The notes beneath the pieces were generated by a model that made no database searches, was not told where the DNA came from, and worked only from the letters and a program-made list of their open reading frames with translations. Positions 8,643 to 16,816 of a stretch of 64,000 bases of DNA are shown one piece after another. Position 1 is the stretch's first letter, and every line of letters begins with the position of its first letter. The translations under genes and the position numbers were made by a program. The stretch spans positions 164,837-228,836 of the forward strand of contig JAGLIF010000009.1 of the NCBI GenBank assembly GCA_023143095.1, in the 5' to 3' direction. The DNA is from Candidatus Altimarinota bacterium (GTDB lineage: Bacteria; Patescibacteriota; Gracilibacteria; UBA4473).

Positions 8643-9914
8643 CTATTTAAGTAGTGTGTGTCCAGGACGAGAGATATAAGAAGCAATTTTATGTTGGATA
8701 TCTATTACAATGTTTGAACGGAACTTTAATATTACATTAGCATCTTTAATTCGATTTTCATCTGTACAGTATGACTTTAAATTAAAAGAAAGTGTATATA
8801 TAGCATTTTTATAAAAAAAGTTATTTTGTAATTGATAGCCATAGTCTTTTTTTACTTTTACTTCTCCTTTCGTTTTGCCTGTCTTTTTAAACCTTTTTGG
8901 ATGTAATACTCCATTAATAAAATATCGGTTCCCATTAGAATTAGCCGATCCACAAAGTGGGGTTACATCAACATACACCACTTCTAATTTTCTAATATAA
9001 AATTGTTTAAATTCTTGATTTATTTGAAGTTCATCTTGATCAATAATTTCCTTCAAAATATCTCGTCGTTGCTTAAGGCTTAATTTAAGTTTATAAATTA
9101 CACCACTACTCTCAACATCATCAGTCAAAAATATTAATGATGTATTTAATTTTTCATTATCTTTCTCTAAACCTTTCCCCTTTGCTAGCTTTGAAAAACC
9201 TTGAGAAATTATTTCTTTTTCAATCTCATCTTGAAAGATTGTACTCAAATTAAGTAATGCATTTCTTTCTTTTTCTTTTTCTCCTCCAGAATAGCCTTTA
9301 GAAAGAGCTGTAATTAATGCAGATAGTCGGCTATCGCTCTTGTCTTTTACAATAGAAGATATTGATTTACTAATCCCATTAATAGCTAAATTTTCACCTA
9401 TAGAAAAAATTTCAAATGCTGGAACCCCAGAAAGAACAACATTTATTTTTTGTTGTATCAAATCATAGTCATATTCATAATTAGGCTTTGTTCCACTTCT
9501 GCATTGACTTTTTTGAAGTACTATAATTTTAAGAGGCTTTGCCACATTATACTGTTTAAACTTTTTTTTAAATTCTTTAATTGCTTCATCAATCTCTCCC
9601 ACTGGTTTACTTGTCCAAATAATAAGAATATATGCATTTATATCTCCAATAAATTTTTCTAAATTTCCCATTGCATGCGTTGCTTTTTGTTCATTGCTAT
9701 GTAACTCAATAGATACTGATTCTAATATAAAGTCTAAAAAAACAAGCCTTGGATTTTTTAATTTATTACTGGGAAAATCCTCATTACACTGAATATGAAA
9801 AAACGCAGAAGGTACCCCTTTTTTGTTTAGAGCACTTTGAATAGCCTGCCCTTCTTCTAATTCATCATCAATAACTAAAACTCGTGCAGAGTCTTTGTAA
9901 TCTTCTATCCTCAT
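8643..9914 (-). CDS. Receiver-domain protein with unknown C-terminal domain
   Basis: The first 140 residues form a receiver-like domain with a full set of conserved positions: acidic pair D16-D17 (VLVIDDE), phospho-acceptor D61 (VFLDF), Thr101/Ser102 (IIWTS) and Lys135 (IIVLQK). The remaining 280 residues match no output domain I recognise: a charged helical segment, then a beta-rich end with VYVDVTPLCG and a terminal YISRPGHTLL. It is the last gene of a three-gene operon and its ATG overlaps the stop of the ATPase gene by four bases (ATGA), so it is probably the phosphotransfer or signalling partner of that protein. The C-terminal domain could be the effector of the system; its activity is unknown. 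Confidence 0.75.
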   Translation of the reverse strand: MRIEDYKDSARVLVIDDELEEGQAIQSALNKKGVPSAFFHIQCNEDFPSNKLKNPRLVFLDFILESVSIELHSNEQKATHAMGNLEKFIGDINAYILIIWTSKPVGEIDEAIKEFKKKFKQYNVAKPLKIIVLQKSQCRSGTKPNYEYDYDLIQQKINVVLSGVPAFEIFSIGENLAINGISKSISSIVKDKSDSRLSALITALSKGYSGGEKEKERNALLNLSTIFQDEIEKEIISQGFSKLAKGKGLEKDNEKLNTSLIFLTDDVESSGVIYKLKLSLKQRRDILKEIIDQDELQINQEFKQFYIRKLEVVYVDVTPLCGSANSNGNRYFINGVLHPKRFKKTGKTKGEVKVKKDYGYQLQNNFFYKNAIYTLSFNLKSYCTDENRIKDANVILKFRSNIVIDIQHKIASYISRPGHTLLK

Positions 9915-12088
9915 TTTTCTTTCTTAAAAATTAATTCAATGATAGCTCCTCTTTCAAATTCTTTGGGAATATCAACTTCATTAGAATTTCTAATAATAAG
10001 TCTTCCATTATGTACTTTCATCATTTCATCAACAATATGAAGCCCCAGACCTGTGCCTCCATTTTTCATTGAAATAAATGGTCTTATTGCATCTTCTGAA
10101 TTAATAGTAAATCCTTTTCCATTATCAACGATTAAAAGACCTATTTCATCACGGTAGTCTCTGAAATTTATATATAGCTTCTTTTCTTCTATGGCGTAGG
10201 TATTTAGCCAATAAAGACTGTTATCAAAGATATTTAGCAATGCACCAACTATTACATTTGAAGCACAAACAATTTTTTGATCTTTGGCATTCTCAAATGC
10301 TTTTATTATTACTGTTTTATGGGCGCAAAAACGGAATTCGGTATTGAACAATGCATCATTAACTACTTTTTTCAAAGGAATAGACTTTTTTTGTTTATTT
10401 GAAACTAAGTCTGCATAATTTCCTACTAATTGAGAAATATCTTCTACTATTTTTTTTGTTTTTTCCAACGGGTTTTCCTCTAACTCTTTTGTATCCGCAC
10501 CTAGAGACTCAATAACTTTTTCTAACTCCCTAATCCTTTTTTCAATTTCGTGTATTACAACGCTTAAGTTTAGCCCTGCTCCTGCACTTTTAATCAATAT
10601 ATCGTGAGTCTCAATATATTGCTTTTTTATAATGTCTAAATTCACAATGATATTATCTCTAATTTCAATAGCATATTTCTGTTTTTCTTTAGAAAGACCT
10701 TCGGACAAATCATTAATTTTTTCTTCAGCAAGTTGCTTTAATTCATCTACATTATATAAAACAGGTTCTGATTTAACGACTCCTTCATAAAACTCTTTAA
10801 TTTTTAGTTTATCTAAATTTCTTAGATTATTAAATAAGCCAATAACTTGTAATATTGATGCTTTAAAACTTGAGTATGCCTCATTTTCTACAAAACCTTC
10901 ACGATTAGTTTTTTCTCTTAAAGCAGTACTTACTTTTCGATCTAACGATACAGCCCCTAAAATTAATTTATTACCAATTTTACCACCAACATTAGAAACT
11001 CTTTGCTGGTCTAAATTCAGCCAATCATCTTCAATCTCTCCATAACTATAAATCCTCATATCATCTCTATAAACACGGACCCCACCATTCTGTTTCAGAA
11101 ATTTATTTATTTCGGAATTATCAATGTTCCCTAGTCTTAGAATTTTTGATCCAAGATAAAAAACATTTAATTCAAGCTCTACATCTCCTATTTTATGAGA
11201 GGAGAGATCTGCCTCTGCAGAAAGAATAGTAAGCTCTTTTATTTTTTTTGACGTTTCTGTTAATGAGTACTTTTCAAGTTTATCCATTTGTGAATATGGA
11301 AGGAATTCATACTTAAATTTAGCTATTTTGTTTCCAGAAATAGTACATTTTAATCTCCAAAGGGCTAGGTTTTTAATTTCTTGAATAGATAGTTTTTTTT
11401 CTTCCCATTTTGATTGTTTCTCTTTCTCTTTTAGTTTTAGTTTTAAATTCACAGAAAATTCATTTTTTAAACCTTTTTCTTTAAAGGGAGAATTCAATGA
11501 ATTAATAGTTCTATATAAATCTCTAAACTTAAAAATAGTCCAATCAGTTCTAATTTTTTTTATTGAAATATAAGTGCCAGTTCCTCCATCAATAAATAAT
11601 TCCGGAGTACGCTCTATAACGTCAAATTGTGCATTTTCTAGATATTTATTGCTTTTAAATTTTTGCCAATCGAGAGTGACAACTATTTCCTTTTTTGAAT
11701 TAGCACTTTTTGTAATCATTTCAATATAATCTCCTAATTTATGCACTCCAAAACGTCCAATACCTTTTTCTCCAATAGGGGTCCTTTCTGTAGTATAAGA
11801 ATATTCAAATAAATCCAACTGCTGATTAATTATTAATTCCTTAAAATCAGCGCCAGGCTCTAACCAAACCTCTTCAATGACCTTTTTAGTCATTCCAATA
11901 CCATCATCTTTTATGATAATTTCACTTATTTTTTTACTATCAATGTTTTTTAATACTACTTCACAATTATTAGCACCAGCATCATAAGCATTTTTTACTA
12001 ACTCAACTACAGCAATATTTTCACTTTTAATAAGTTGATCACCTAATTGAATTAGCATTCTTGCTCGCGGTTTAAATATCTTTTTCAT
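9911..12088 (-). CDS. Protein with two GHKL ATPase modules (MORC/Hsp90-like plus histidine-kinase-like)
   Basis: The N-terminal half carries a GHKL fold: N box VVELVKNAYDAGA (E29, N33, D36), G1 box DDGIGM (61-66) and G2 box GEKGIGRFG (106-114), closest in style to Hsp90/MORC/MutL-type ATPases. The C-terminal third is kinase-like: a helical segment with SVVIHEI (His513, a possible phospho-acceptor), N box IFDNSL (N623), G1 DNGKGF (D655) and G2 GGTGLGL (677-683). The region between is long and helical. No signal peptide or membrane segment is seen, so it is cytosolic. The gene starts 6 bases after the cytosine methyltransferase and overlaps the receiver gene, making one transcription unit. GHKL ATPases of the MORC/MutL type are known in restriction-modification operons; the double arrangement with a receiver partner is the unusual part. 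Confidence 0.85.
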   Translation of the reverse strand: MKKIFKPRARMLIQLGDQLIKSENIAVVELVKNAYDAGANNCEVVLKNIDSKKISEIIIKDDGIGMTKKVIEEVWLEPGADFKELIINQQLDLFEYSYTTERTPIGEKGIGRFGVHKLGDYIEMITKSANSKKEIVVTLDWQKFKSNKYLENAQFDVIERTPELFIDGGTGTYISIKKIRTDWTIFKFRDLYRTINSLNSPFKEKGLKNEFSVNLKLKLKEKEKQSKWEEKKLSIQEIKNLALWRLKCTISGNKIAKFKYEFLPYSQMDKLEKYSLTETSKKIKELTILSAEADLSSHKIGDVELELNVFYLGSKILRLGNIDNSEINKFLKQNGGVRVYRDDMRIYSYGEIEDDWLNLDQQRVSNVGGKIGNKLILGAVSLDRKVSTALREKTNREGFVENEAYSSFKASILQVIGLFNNLRNLDKLKIKEFYEGVVKSEPVLYNVDELKQLAEEKINDLSEGLSKEKQKYAIEIRDNIIVNLDIIKKQYIETHDILIKSAGAGLNLSVVIHEIEKRIRELEKVIESLGADTKELEENPLEKTKKIVEDISQLVGNYADLVSNKQKKSIPLKKVVNDALFNTEFRFCAHKTVIIKAFENAKDQKIVCASNVIVGALLNIFDNSLYWLNTYAIEEKKLYINFRDYRDEIGLLIVDNGKGFTINSEDAIRPFISMKNGGTGLGLHIVDEMMKVHNGRLIIRNSNEVDIPKEFERGAIIELIFKKEK

Positions 12089-12094
12089 GAAATT

Positions 12095-13321
12095 CTATTT
12101 AAAGTGTTTTTTTAATCTTTTTGCCAATAATTGAGAAAACATTGGTGGTACAGCATTTCCAATTTGTTTAAACTGTGAAGTCCTAGGTCCTTCAAATTTA
12201 TAACTATCTGGAAATGTTTGCAATCTTGCTGCCTCTCTTATTGATAGAGACCTATTTTGCTTGCCATCGGGATGAATGTAGTGATGTCCATCCTTCGAAA
12301 TATGAGCAACAACAGTGTGACACGCCGACATGTTGCCTTCAATGACTTTAAATCTATCCAAAAAGCTTTTCTCGTTACTGTGTGTTTTTAGTCTTTTGGG
12401 AAGATCTGTGTATTTTAGTCTCTCTTCTTTTTCATATTTTTCAACTGCAATTCTATAAATTTCTTTATCTTGTTCGTTGTGAGGTCTAGCAATGTGATCA
12501 ATGACAACGGAGATATCCCTGATTTCTAAATCTACTAAAGGCTTTGATGGCTTGATGTATTCAGAAATATCATCACCTTGTCCATCTTTTAATTGAGGCA
12601 AATCTACTAAAAAATCATTCACAAGAAGGGAATGGGGCGAATTTTTTTTGAAAACTTCTTTTATATCAATATCAACGCCTTTTTTCCAGCCAATCATTAT
12701 AATTCTTTTTCTTTTTTGAGGGATTCCAAAATCAGCCATGTTTACAGGGTCAGGAAATGGAACAGTGTATCCTAGCGCCCTCATATCCGAAATCATATTT
12801 TTTAAATACACGCCACCCCCTGCAGTCAAAAGACCTGGAACATTTTCAAATATGAAAAATTTAGGCTTTAACTCCTTTAAAAATTTTAAATAAAATTTAT
12901 ATAGGTGATTTCGTTTGTCGTCCTTCATTCCATTTTTGTCTCGGGCACGTCCTATGTTGGAATATGCCTGGCAAGGAGGACCACCAATTATACCTAGAAG
13001 GTCATCGTTCCCCAGTTTTTTTTTCATATTGGAAATTAATATATCACAATTTTTATCGTCAATCTCTGCGTTAATTATTTTTTTTAATTCTTCATTGAGT
13101 TTGTATTTTTTTACAAGCGACTCCTTAGAAACAAGCCCCTTTACATATGCTTCATAGTCTTCAAGATTATTTGTTTTTTTTAAATAATAATAAATAGACC
13201 TTGTTTCAAGGGTTTCGCAGGCATATGAATCCATTTCAATATGCCCTACGAAATCAAATCCTTCTTTCCAAAAACCTTCAGAAAGCCCACCTGCTCCAGC
13301 AAAAAGGTCTAAAATCTTCAT
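12095..13321 (-). CDS. DNA (cytosine-5-)-methyltransferase
   Basis: The 408-residue enzyme transfers a methyl group from SAM to cytosine C5 in a specific DNA sequence. Motifs in order: I LDLFAGAGGLSEGF, IV GGPPCQAYSN with catalytic Cys117, VI FENVPGL, VIII QKRKRI, then a target-recognition region of about 150 residues, IX/X SIREAARLQTFP and QIGNAVPP. It is full-length for the family. It heads the operon with the dual ATPase and the receiver protein; TATACT (+ strand AGTATA at 13359-13364) is a possible -10 upstream. No restriction endonuclease gene is recognisable nearby. The recognition sequence cannot be read from the protein. Confidence 0.95.
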   Translation of the reverse strand: MKILDLFAGAGGLSEGFWKEGFDFVGHIEMDSYACETLETRSIYYYLKKTNNLEDYEAYVKGLVSKESLVKKYKLNEELKKIINAEIDDKNCDILISNMKKKLGNDDLLGIIGGPPCQAYSNIGRARDKNGMKDDKRNHLYKFYLKFLKELKPKFFIFENVPGLLTAGGGVYLKNMISDMRALGYTVPFPDPVNMADFGIPQKRKRIIMIGWKKGVDIDIKEVFKKNSPHSLLVNDFLVDLPQLKDGQGDDISEYIKPSKPLVDLEIRDISVVIDHIARPHNEQDKEIYRIAVEKYEKEERLKYTDLPKRLKTHSNEKSFLDRFKVIEGNMSACHTVVAHISKDGHHYIHPDGKQNRSLSIREAARLQTFPDSYKFEGPRTSQFKQIGNAVPPMFSQLLAKRLKKHFK

Positions 13322-13585
13322 TTCTGGTATTTTTTTTAATTTAATGCTGTAAAAATCAAGTATAGAGTACTTTAAAATTTTAATTTTTCTAGTTTATTTT
13401 GAATGCGTGAATATGAGGACAAGGGGCTTGATTCTCTTCCTAGCTCGTGTGATTAGCCAATGGCACATGAAGTGTTTTCGTTCCTTGTTGTAAATCAGTA
13501 CGATTTGAACGTGAAAAGAATAGAGTACAACCTTCATAATTCGATTATTGTCTGGTGTTAAAAGACCCTCTGAAAAACACGAAAC

Positions 13586-13705
13586 CTAACCTCTCTCCAA
13601 TTTGTCTTCAAAGTGGTATTTCAGAATTTCACCCCATTCTATTATGGTTTCCACTAAAGTGTTCCAGTTATTTTCCACAACCTCCACCACGTCGGGATAA
13701 GCTTC
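13586..13705 (-). other. Possible degraded coding remnant
   Basis: A 40-codon frame without a start (reads EAYPDVVEVVENNWNTLVE, then amphipathic sequence to TAG at 13586) looks more protein-like than chance, with regular hydrophobic spacing. A second short frame (MSYAAIISIECLRKLK) lies upstream at 13746-13796 on the same strand. They may be pieces of one decayed gene at the island edge. I cannot assign a family. Confidence 0.2.
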
Positions 13706-13841
13706 GCTTATTCCGTTTTTTGCTATGCAAAAAAAACTTAACGCTTCGTTATTTTAACTTCCGCAGACACTCAATCGAAATTATTGCTGCGTAGCTCATA
13801 CCGTCAACACAAGCGACCTTTAACACTGATTTTATTTATAA

Positions 13842-13881
13842 TTATGTACTTATTATAATCATGATTATAATAAGTACATAA
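13842..13881. repeat. Perfect 40-bp palindrome, copy 1
   Basis: The left half TTATGTACTTATTATAATCA is followed directly by its exact reverse complement, with no loop. A sister copy lies at 36575-36614. The two differ by three adjacent bases in the arm, and the change is mirrored in the other arm of each copy, so symmetry is conserved rather than sequence. It lies between the island and rpsT. Candidate roles are a protein-binding site, a bidirectional terminator-like hairpin or a small repeat element. Confidence 0.85.
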
Positions 13882-13895
13882 AATAATCAAAAAAG

Positions 13896-14013
13896 ACAAA
13901 ATATCGTAGATCCCGTTTCAAGAACGGGAAGACAATTTTTATAAAATTACATGGATCCCTGCCTTCGCAGGGATGAGGGAGTACACTCTGACTTGGAAAA
14001 AAGAGCAGGGATG
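13896..14013. repeat. Dispersed REP-like hairpins, copy near rpsT
   Basis: Two hairpins are present: CCCGTT-TCAAG-AACGGG (13912-13928), preceded by AAATATCGTAGAT and followed by AAGACA, and ATCCCTGC-CTTC-GCAGGGAT (13955-13974), followed by GAGG. A half copy (GCAGGGATGAGGAAAGACA) occurs at 14005. Both types recur at 30.3-30.9 kb, and the second type at 22853, 44131, 46817 and 58163. Confidence 0.85.
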
Positions 14014-14156
14014 AGGAAAGACACCCTACCAGAGATATCTCCTCACTTTCAAGAGAGAGCAAAAAGGAGCGAAGCAAAAACAAATATTTGACTTTTCTTG
14101 TCTACTTTTTAAACTCGCACCAGTCTTTTGATTTATTTAGTTTTTATTCAAAAAAG

Positions 14157-14426
14157 ATGCCCATTATAAAATCAGCTATCAAACGAGTTCGTCAGGAAGC
14201 AACACGACAAAAAAGAAATACTCTTACTAAGGATGCTTATAAAGGACTGATAAAAGAATTTTCTTTGCTTATTACCGATAAAAAGATAGAAGAAGCTCAA
14301 AAACTTTTTCCAACTGTTCAAAAAGCCATAGACATGGCTGTTAAAAAAAACTTGCTGAATTCTAATACTGCTAGTCGAAAAAAGTCTCATTTATCAAAAC
14401 AAATTTCCGTTAAAAAAACTGCATAA
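14157..14426 (+). CDS. rpsT: 30S ribosomal protein S20
   Basis: This 89-residue, Lys/Arg-rich helical protein binds 16S rRNA in the small subunit. The N-terminus MPIIKSAIKRVRQEATRQKRN has the family pattern (KSAxKRxRQ). The frame is open further upstream to 14088, but the S20 N-terminal signature begins at ATG 14157, so that start is used. The gene stands alone on the + strand and ends just before a strong hairpin with a T run. Confidence 0.93.
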   Translation: MPIIKSAIKRVRQEATRQKRNTLTKDAYKGLIKEFSLLITDKKIEEAQKLFPTVQKAIDMAVKKNLLNSNTASRKKSHLSKQISVKKTA

Positions 14427-14452
14427 AAAGGATTTAAGTCTTCCTTTTCGAG

Positions 14453-14480
14453 AAAATCATCCCTTCGGATGATTTTTTTT
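14453..14480 (+). terminator. Intrinsic terminator after rpsT
   Basis: AAAATCATCC (14453-14462), loop CTTC and GGATGATTTT (14467-14476) form a ten-pair stem that runs into eight T residues. It terminates rpsT on the + strand. The complementary strand also has A/T flanks, so it may work for lspA in the other direction; the lspA stop codon lies inside the stem. Confidence 0.85.
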
Positions 14481-14903
14481 ATTTCCAAAAACTTCATCCC
14501 ATAAAAACAAAACAATTCCAACCGTAATAAAAGTATCAGCTAAATTGAAAATCGGAAAACTCCAAAAAGCCAAAAAATCCGTAACCGTTCCAACTAAAAT
14601 CCGATCAACTAAATTTCCAATAGCTCCACCAAAAACCAACAATAAAGCTATATTTTCCACTAACGATAATTTCTTGAAAAAAAGCTGATATCCAAGTCCT
14701 GCTAAAATCACAACCGTTAAGAAAATAACAATACCTTGTGATATAGGAATAGAAAAAGCAATTCCCGAATTGTAAGTCAATTTTAAACGAAAAAAATCAA
14801 AAACTTTCATTTCTTCTAAAAAATGATTTTGAGCATAGATTTTTGAAATCTGATCAATTCCCACAAGAAGAAGCGTACCAACAACATATTTTAATTTATA
14901 CAT
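14457..14903 (-). CDS. lspA: Lipoprotein signal peptidase (signal peptidase II)
   Basis: This 148-residue inner-membrane aspartic protease cleaves prolipoprotein signal peptides. Four hydrophobic segments are visible. The catalytic aspartates are in GNLVDRILVGTVTDF (D109) and FNLAD (D123). The lipoprotein-like protein at 26489-27637 is a plausible substrate. Its final codons (NHPKG, then TGA) are encoded by the stem of the shared terminator with rpsT. It follows pabB by 11 bases and is the last gene of a cluster starting at rpmE. Confidence 0.95.
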   Translation of the reverse strand: MYKLKYVVGTLLLVGIDQISKIYAQNHFLEEMKVFDFFRLKLTYNSGIAFSIPISQGIVIFLTVVILAGLGYQLFFKKLSLVENIALLLVFGGAIGNLVDRILVGTVTDFLAFWSFPIFNLADTFITVGIVLFLWDEVFGNKKNHPKG

Positions 14904-14914
14904 CGCTCTCTATA

Positions 14915-16033
14915 TTACTTTTTAAAGGAAAATTCTTCCAGTACTTTCATCTTCATTAATGTTTCTTGAAATTCTTTTTTAGGATTTGAATCAATTGTAA
15001 TTCCCGCCCCTACAGGAAAATGCCAAAAATGTTCTTGTATAAAAAGTGTCCGAATCAAAATACTAAAAATAGATTCTTCCTCAGAGAACCTCACACCAAA
15101 GATTCCTGTATAGAACCCTCTATCAAAATTTTCTAACTCTACTATTTTTTCAGTTACTCTTTTCTTTGGCGCACCAGAAATAGATCCCGTTGGGAAAAGC
15201 TTTTTAAAAGCTTTCAACGAAAGCCCTTTTTCGTTAACCAACTTCAAAACACCTCTAATTTCCGATTGAGCATGATAAAAATCATTTTCATTTGTCAAAA
15301 ACCGCTCACGCTCCACCCAAACTTTTTCACAAATTTGTCCAAAATCATTCCGAAGCAAATCAGTCACCATCGAAAGTTCTGAAATCTCCTTAATAGAATC
15401 TTTAAGTTCTAGCTCGGTTCCAGTTCCTTTTATAGGAAAAGTTGATACATTCAGCCCTTTCTGCAACAAAAACACCTCAGGAGAAAAAGAACAAAATTTT
15501 TGTTTACTTGTTAAAACTACCCCCCCGCAATGCCCCTTTCCTGATTTCAAAAATCGATAAAAACTTCCTAATAAAATATCATTTCCCTCTTCCTCTTTTC
15601 CATTAAACACACCTTTTAAATCTTGTGCCAAATTTAAAACCCAAAATTCTCCATCCCGCTGCCCTTTTTGTACTTCCAATATTTTTTGTGAAAAAGTTTC
15701 CTCCGTCTCAGAAAACAACTTTTCAAATTTTTTATTCTTTTTCAGATAAACACTCTCTAAATCTATCTCTTGTTGTAACCTTAAATCGATATCTATATTT
15801 TCACTCGAAACCCAATTCTCAAAATACCAAAACTGATTCTCTTTTCCCAAAAAATCAGTAATTGAAAAAAACGGGAAAGGTCCTTTCTCAAAATCAGCCA
15901 CTTGTTTCTTCCCCCATCCAAAAATCCATTGATCTTTCTGGATAACTCCTGGTTTTTTAACAGAAAAAAACACTCCTTCATTCCCTTCTTTTATTTTTTT
16001 TGCAAAAAATGAAAACGCAGAAAGACAATTCAT
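14915..16033 (-). CDS. pabB: Chorismate-binding enzyme, aminodeoxychorismate synthase component I-like
   Basis: The enzyme converts chorismate to 4-amino-4-deoxychorismate for p-aminobenzoate and folate. The chorismate-binding core is complete: SPEVFL, TFPIKGT, ELSMVTDLLRND, PTGSISGAPKKR, GFYTGIFG and VGAGITIDSNP. PIKGT with lysine is the PabB form; TrpE has PIAGT. The N-terminal half is short and divergent, so the total (372 residues) is below a typical PabB. No glutamine amidotransferase partner (pabA) is in the window. It starts one base downstream of the rnc stop, implying co-transcription with rnc and lspA. Confidence 0.8.
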   Translation of the reverse strand: MNCLSAFSFFAKKIKEGNEGVFFSVKKPGVIQKDQWIFGWGKKQVADFEKGPFPFFSITDFLGKENQFWYFENWVSSENIDIDLRLQQEIDLESVYLKKNKKFEKLFSETEETFSQKILEVQKGQRDGEFWVLNLAQDLKGVFNGKEEEGNDILLGSFYRFLKSGKGHCGGVVLTSKQKFCSFSPEVFLLQKGLNVSTFPIKGTGTELELKDSIKEISELSMVTDLLRNDFGQICEKVWVERERFLTNENDFYHAQSEIRGVLKLVNEKGLSLKAFKKLFPTGSISGAPKKRVTEKIVELENFDRGFYTGIFGVRFSEEESIFSILIRTLFIQEHFWHFPVGAGITIDSNPKKEFQETLMKMKVLEEFSFKK

Positions 16034-16034
16034 T

Positions 16035-16760
16035 CTATTTTTTCCTCGGAAATAAAGATTTCCACTCGCTTATATTTTTTAATGCGTTTTCTGCCGCCTC
16101 AATTTGTGCCTCCTTCTTTGAATGACCTTTCCCTTCTCCTACCTTCTGTTTTTCTAAAAAAGCACCTAAAACAAAAGTTTTATCATGATCCTTCCCAAAA
16201 GAGTCTAAAACAGAATAACTCGGTGTTATTCCAAAATCACCCTGCGTAACTTCCTGAAATTCTGATTTAGCATCAATATAAAGTGAATGTTCCAAAATCT
16301 CATCCAATTCAACTAAAATAAAGTTTTTTACAAATTTTTGTGTCAACTTATACCCACCACTCAAATAAATCGCTCCAATAAAGGCTTCCAAAAGGTTTGC
16401 TAACAAATAATCTTTTTCTCTTCCACCAGATCGTTCTTCTCCTTTTGACATACTTAAAAGCAAACCCATTTCTAGATTTCGAGCTACTTTCGCCAAAGTT
16501 TCTTTCTTTACCAATGCCGAACGAAAATTAGTCATATCACCTTCCGGTTTATCTGGAAAATTCTGAAATAAAAATTCTGTAACCACCAATTCCAATACTG
16601 CATCTCCTAAAAACTCCAATCGTTCATTTTGAGCGGCTATAGTAGAACTTTCATTCACCGCACTCCGATGCGTAAAGGCCTCCAAAAAAACAACTTCATG
16701 CTCTTTAAAAAGAGAAAAATCCAAATTAATTTTTTGAAACAATGACTCAAAACTTTTCAT
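16035..16760 (-). CDS. rnc: Ribonuclease III
   Basis: The 241-residue enzyme cleaves double-stranded RNA in rRNA and mRNA processing. The signature NERLEFLGDAVLEL (E46 to D53) is intact, and a C-terminal double-stranded RNA-binding domain ends with HSKKEAQIEAAENAL. One oddity: the second metal-binding motif, usually LADxxEAxIGAxYLD, reads LANLLEAFIGAIYLS, so the usual Asp is Asn122 while Glu125 is kept. Activity may still be retained, but the substitution touches a metal ligand. It lies between nusB (56 bases upstream) and pabB. Confidence 0.93.
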   Translation of the reverse strand: MKSFESLFQKINLDFSLFKEHEVVFLEAFTHRSAVNESSTIAAQNERLEFLGDAVLELVVTEFLFQNFPDKPEGDMTNFRSALVKKETLAKVARNLEMGLLLSMSKGEERSGGREKDYLLANLLEAFIGAIYLSGGYKLTQKFVKNFILVELDEILEHSLYIDAKSEFQEVTQGDFGITPSYSVLDSFGKDHDKTFVLGAFLEKQKVGEGKGHSKKEAQIEAAENALKNISEWKSLFPRKK

Positions 16761-16816
16761 AAAATAAAAACACTTTTAATATTACAATTAAAGATTAAAA
16801 CAGCATGACCCAATAG

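Larger units (their letters stand above)
4863..13840. mobile_element. Integrated genomic island next to tmRNA, right boundary unresolved
   Basis: The stretch between the tmRNA and rpsT holds a serine recombinase, small genes without recognised homologues, and a cytosine methyltransferase operon, with no housekeeping gene. The left edge is the tmRNA 3' end. The right edge is inferred only from gene content: the island should end between the methyltransferase start (13321) and the repeat-rich stretch before rpsT. A 40-bp palindrome at 13842 and REP-like hairpins lie just beyond the last accessory sequence. It could also be two nested insertions, because the G/C-richer part (4.86-8.6 kb) differs in composition from the A/T-rich operon at 8.6-13.3 kb. 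Confidence 0.55.

Noticed and set aside
13586..13705. IS256/Mutator transposase remnant
   Set aside because: YPDVVEVVENNWNTLVE loosely recalls the YPxxxxxWxxNW segment of that family, but the expected IYTTNxIE motif is absent. Too short to call.
13555..13794. 79-codon + strand frame
   Set aside because: Composition and Ser/Pro/Phe bias look like a chance frame; the opposite strand is more protein-like there.
4863..14087. A second copy of the tmRNA 3' end marking the island's right border
   Set aside because: Read by eye on both strands, no match to the T arm or CCATCTCC end was found between 8 and 14 kb. A very short serine-recombinase core would not be visible this way.
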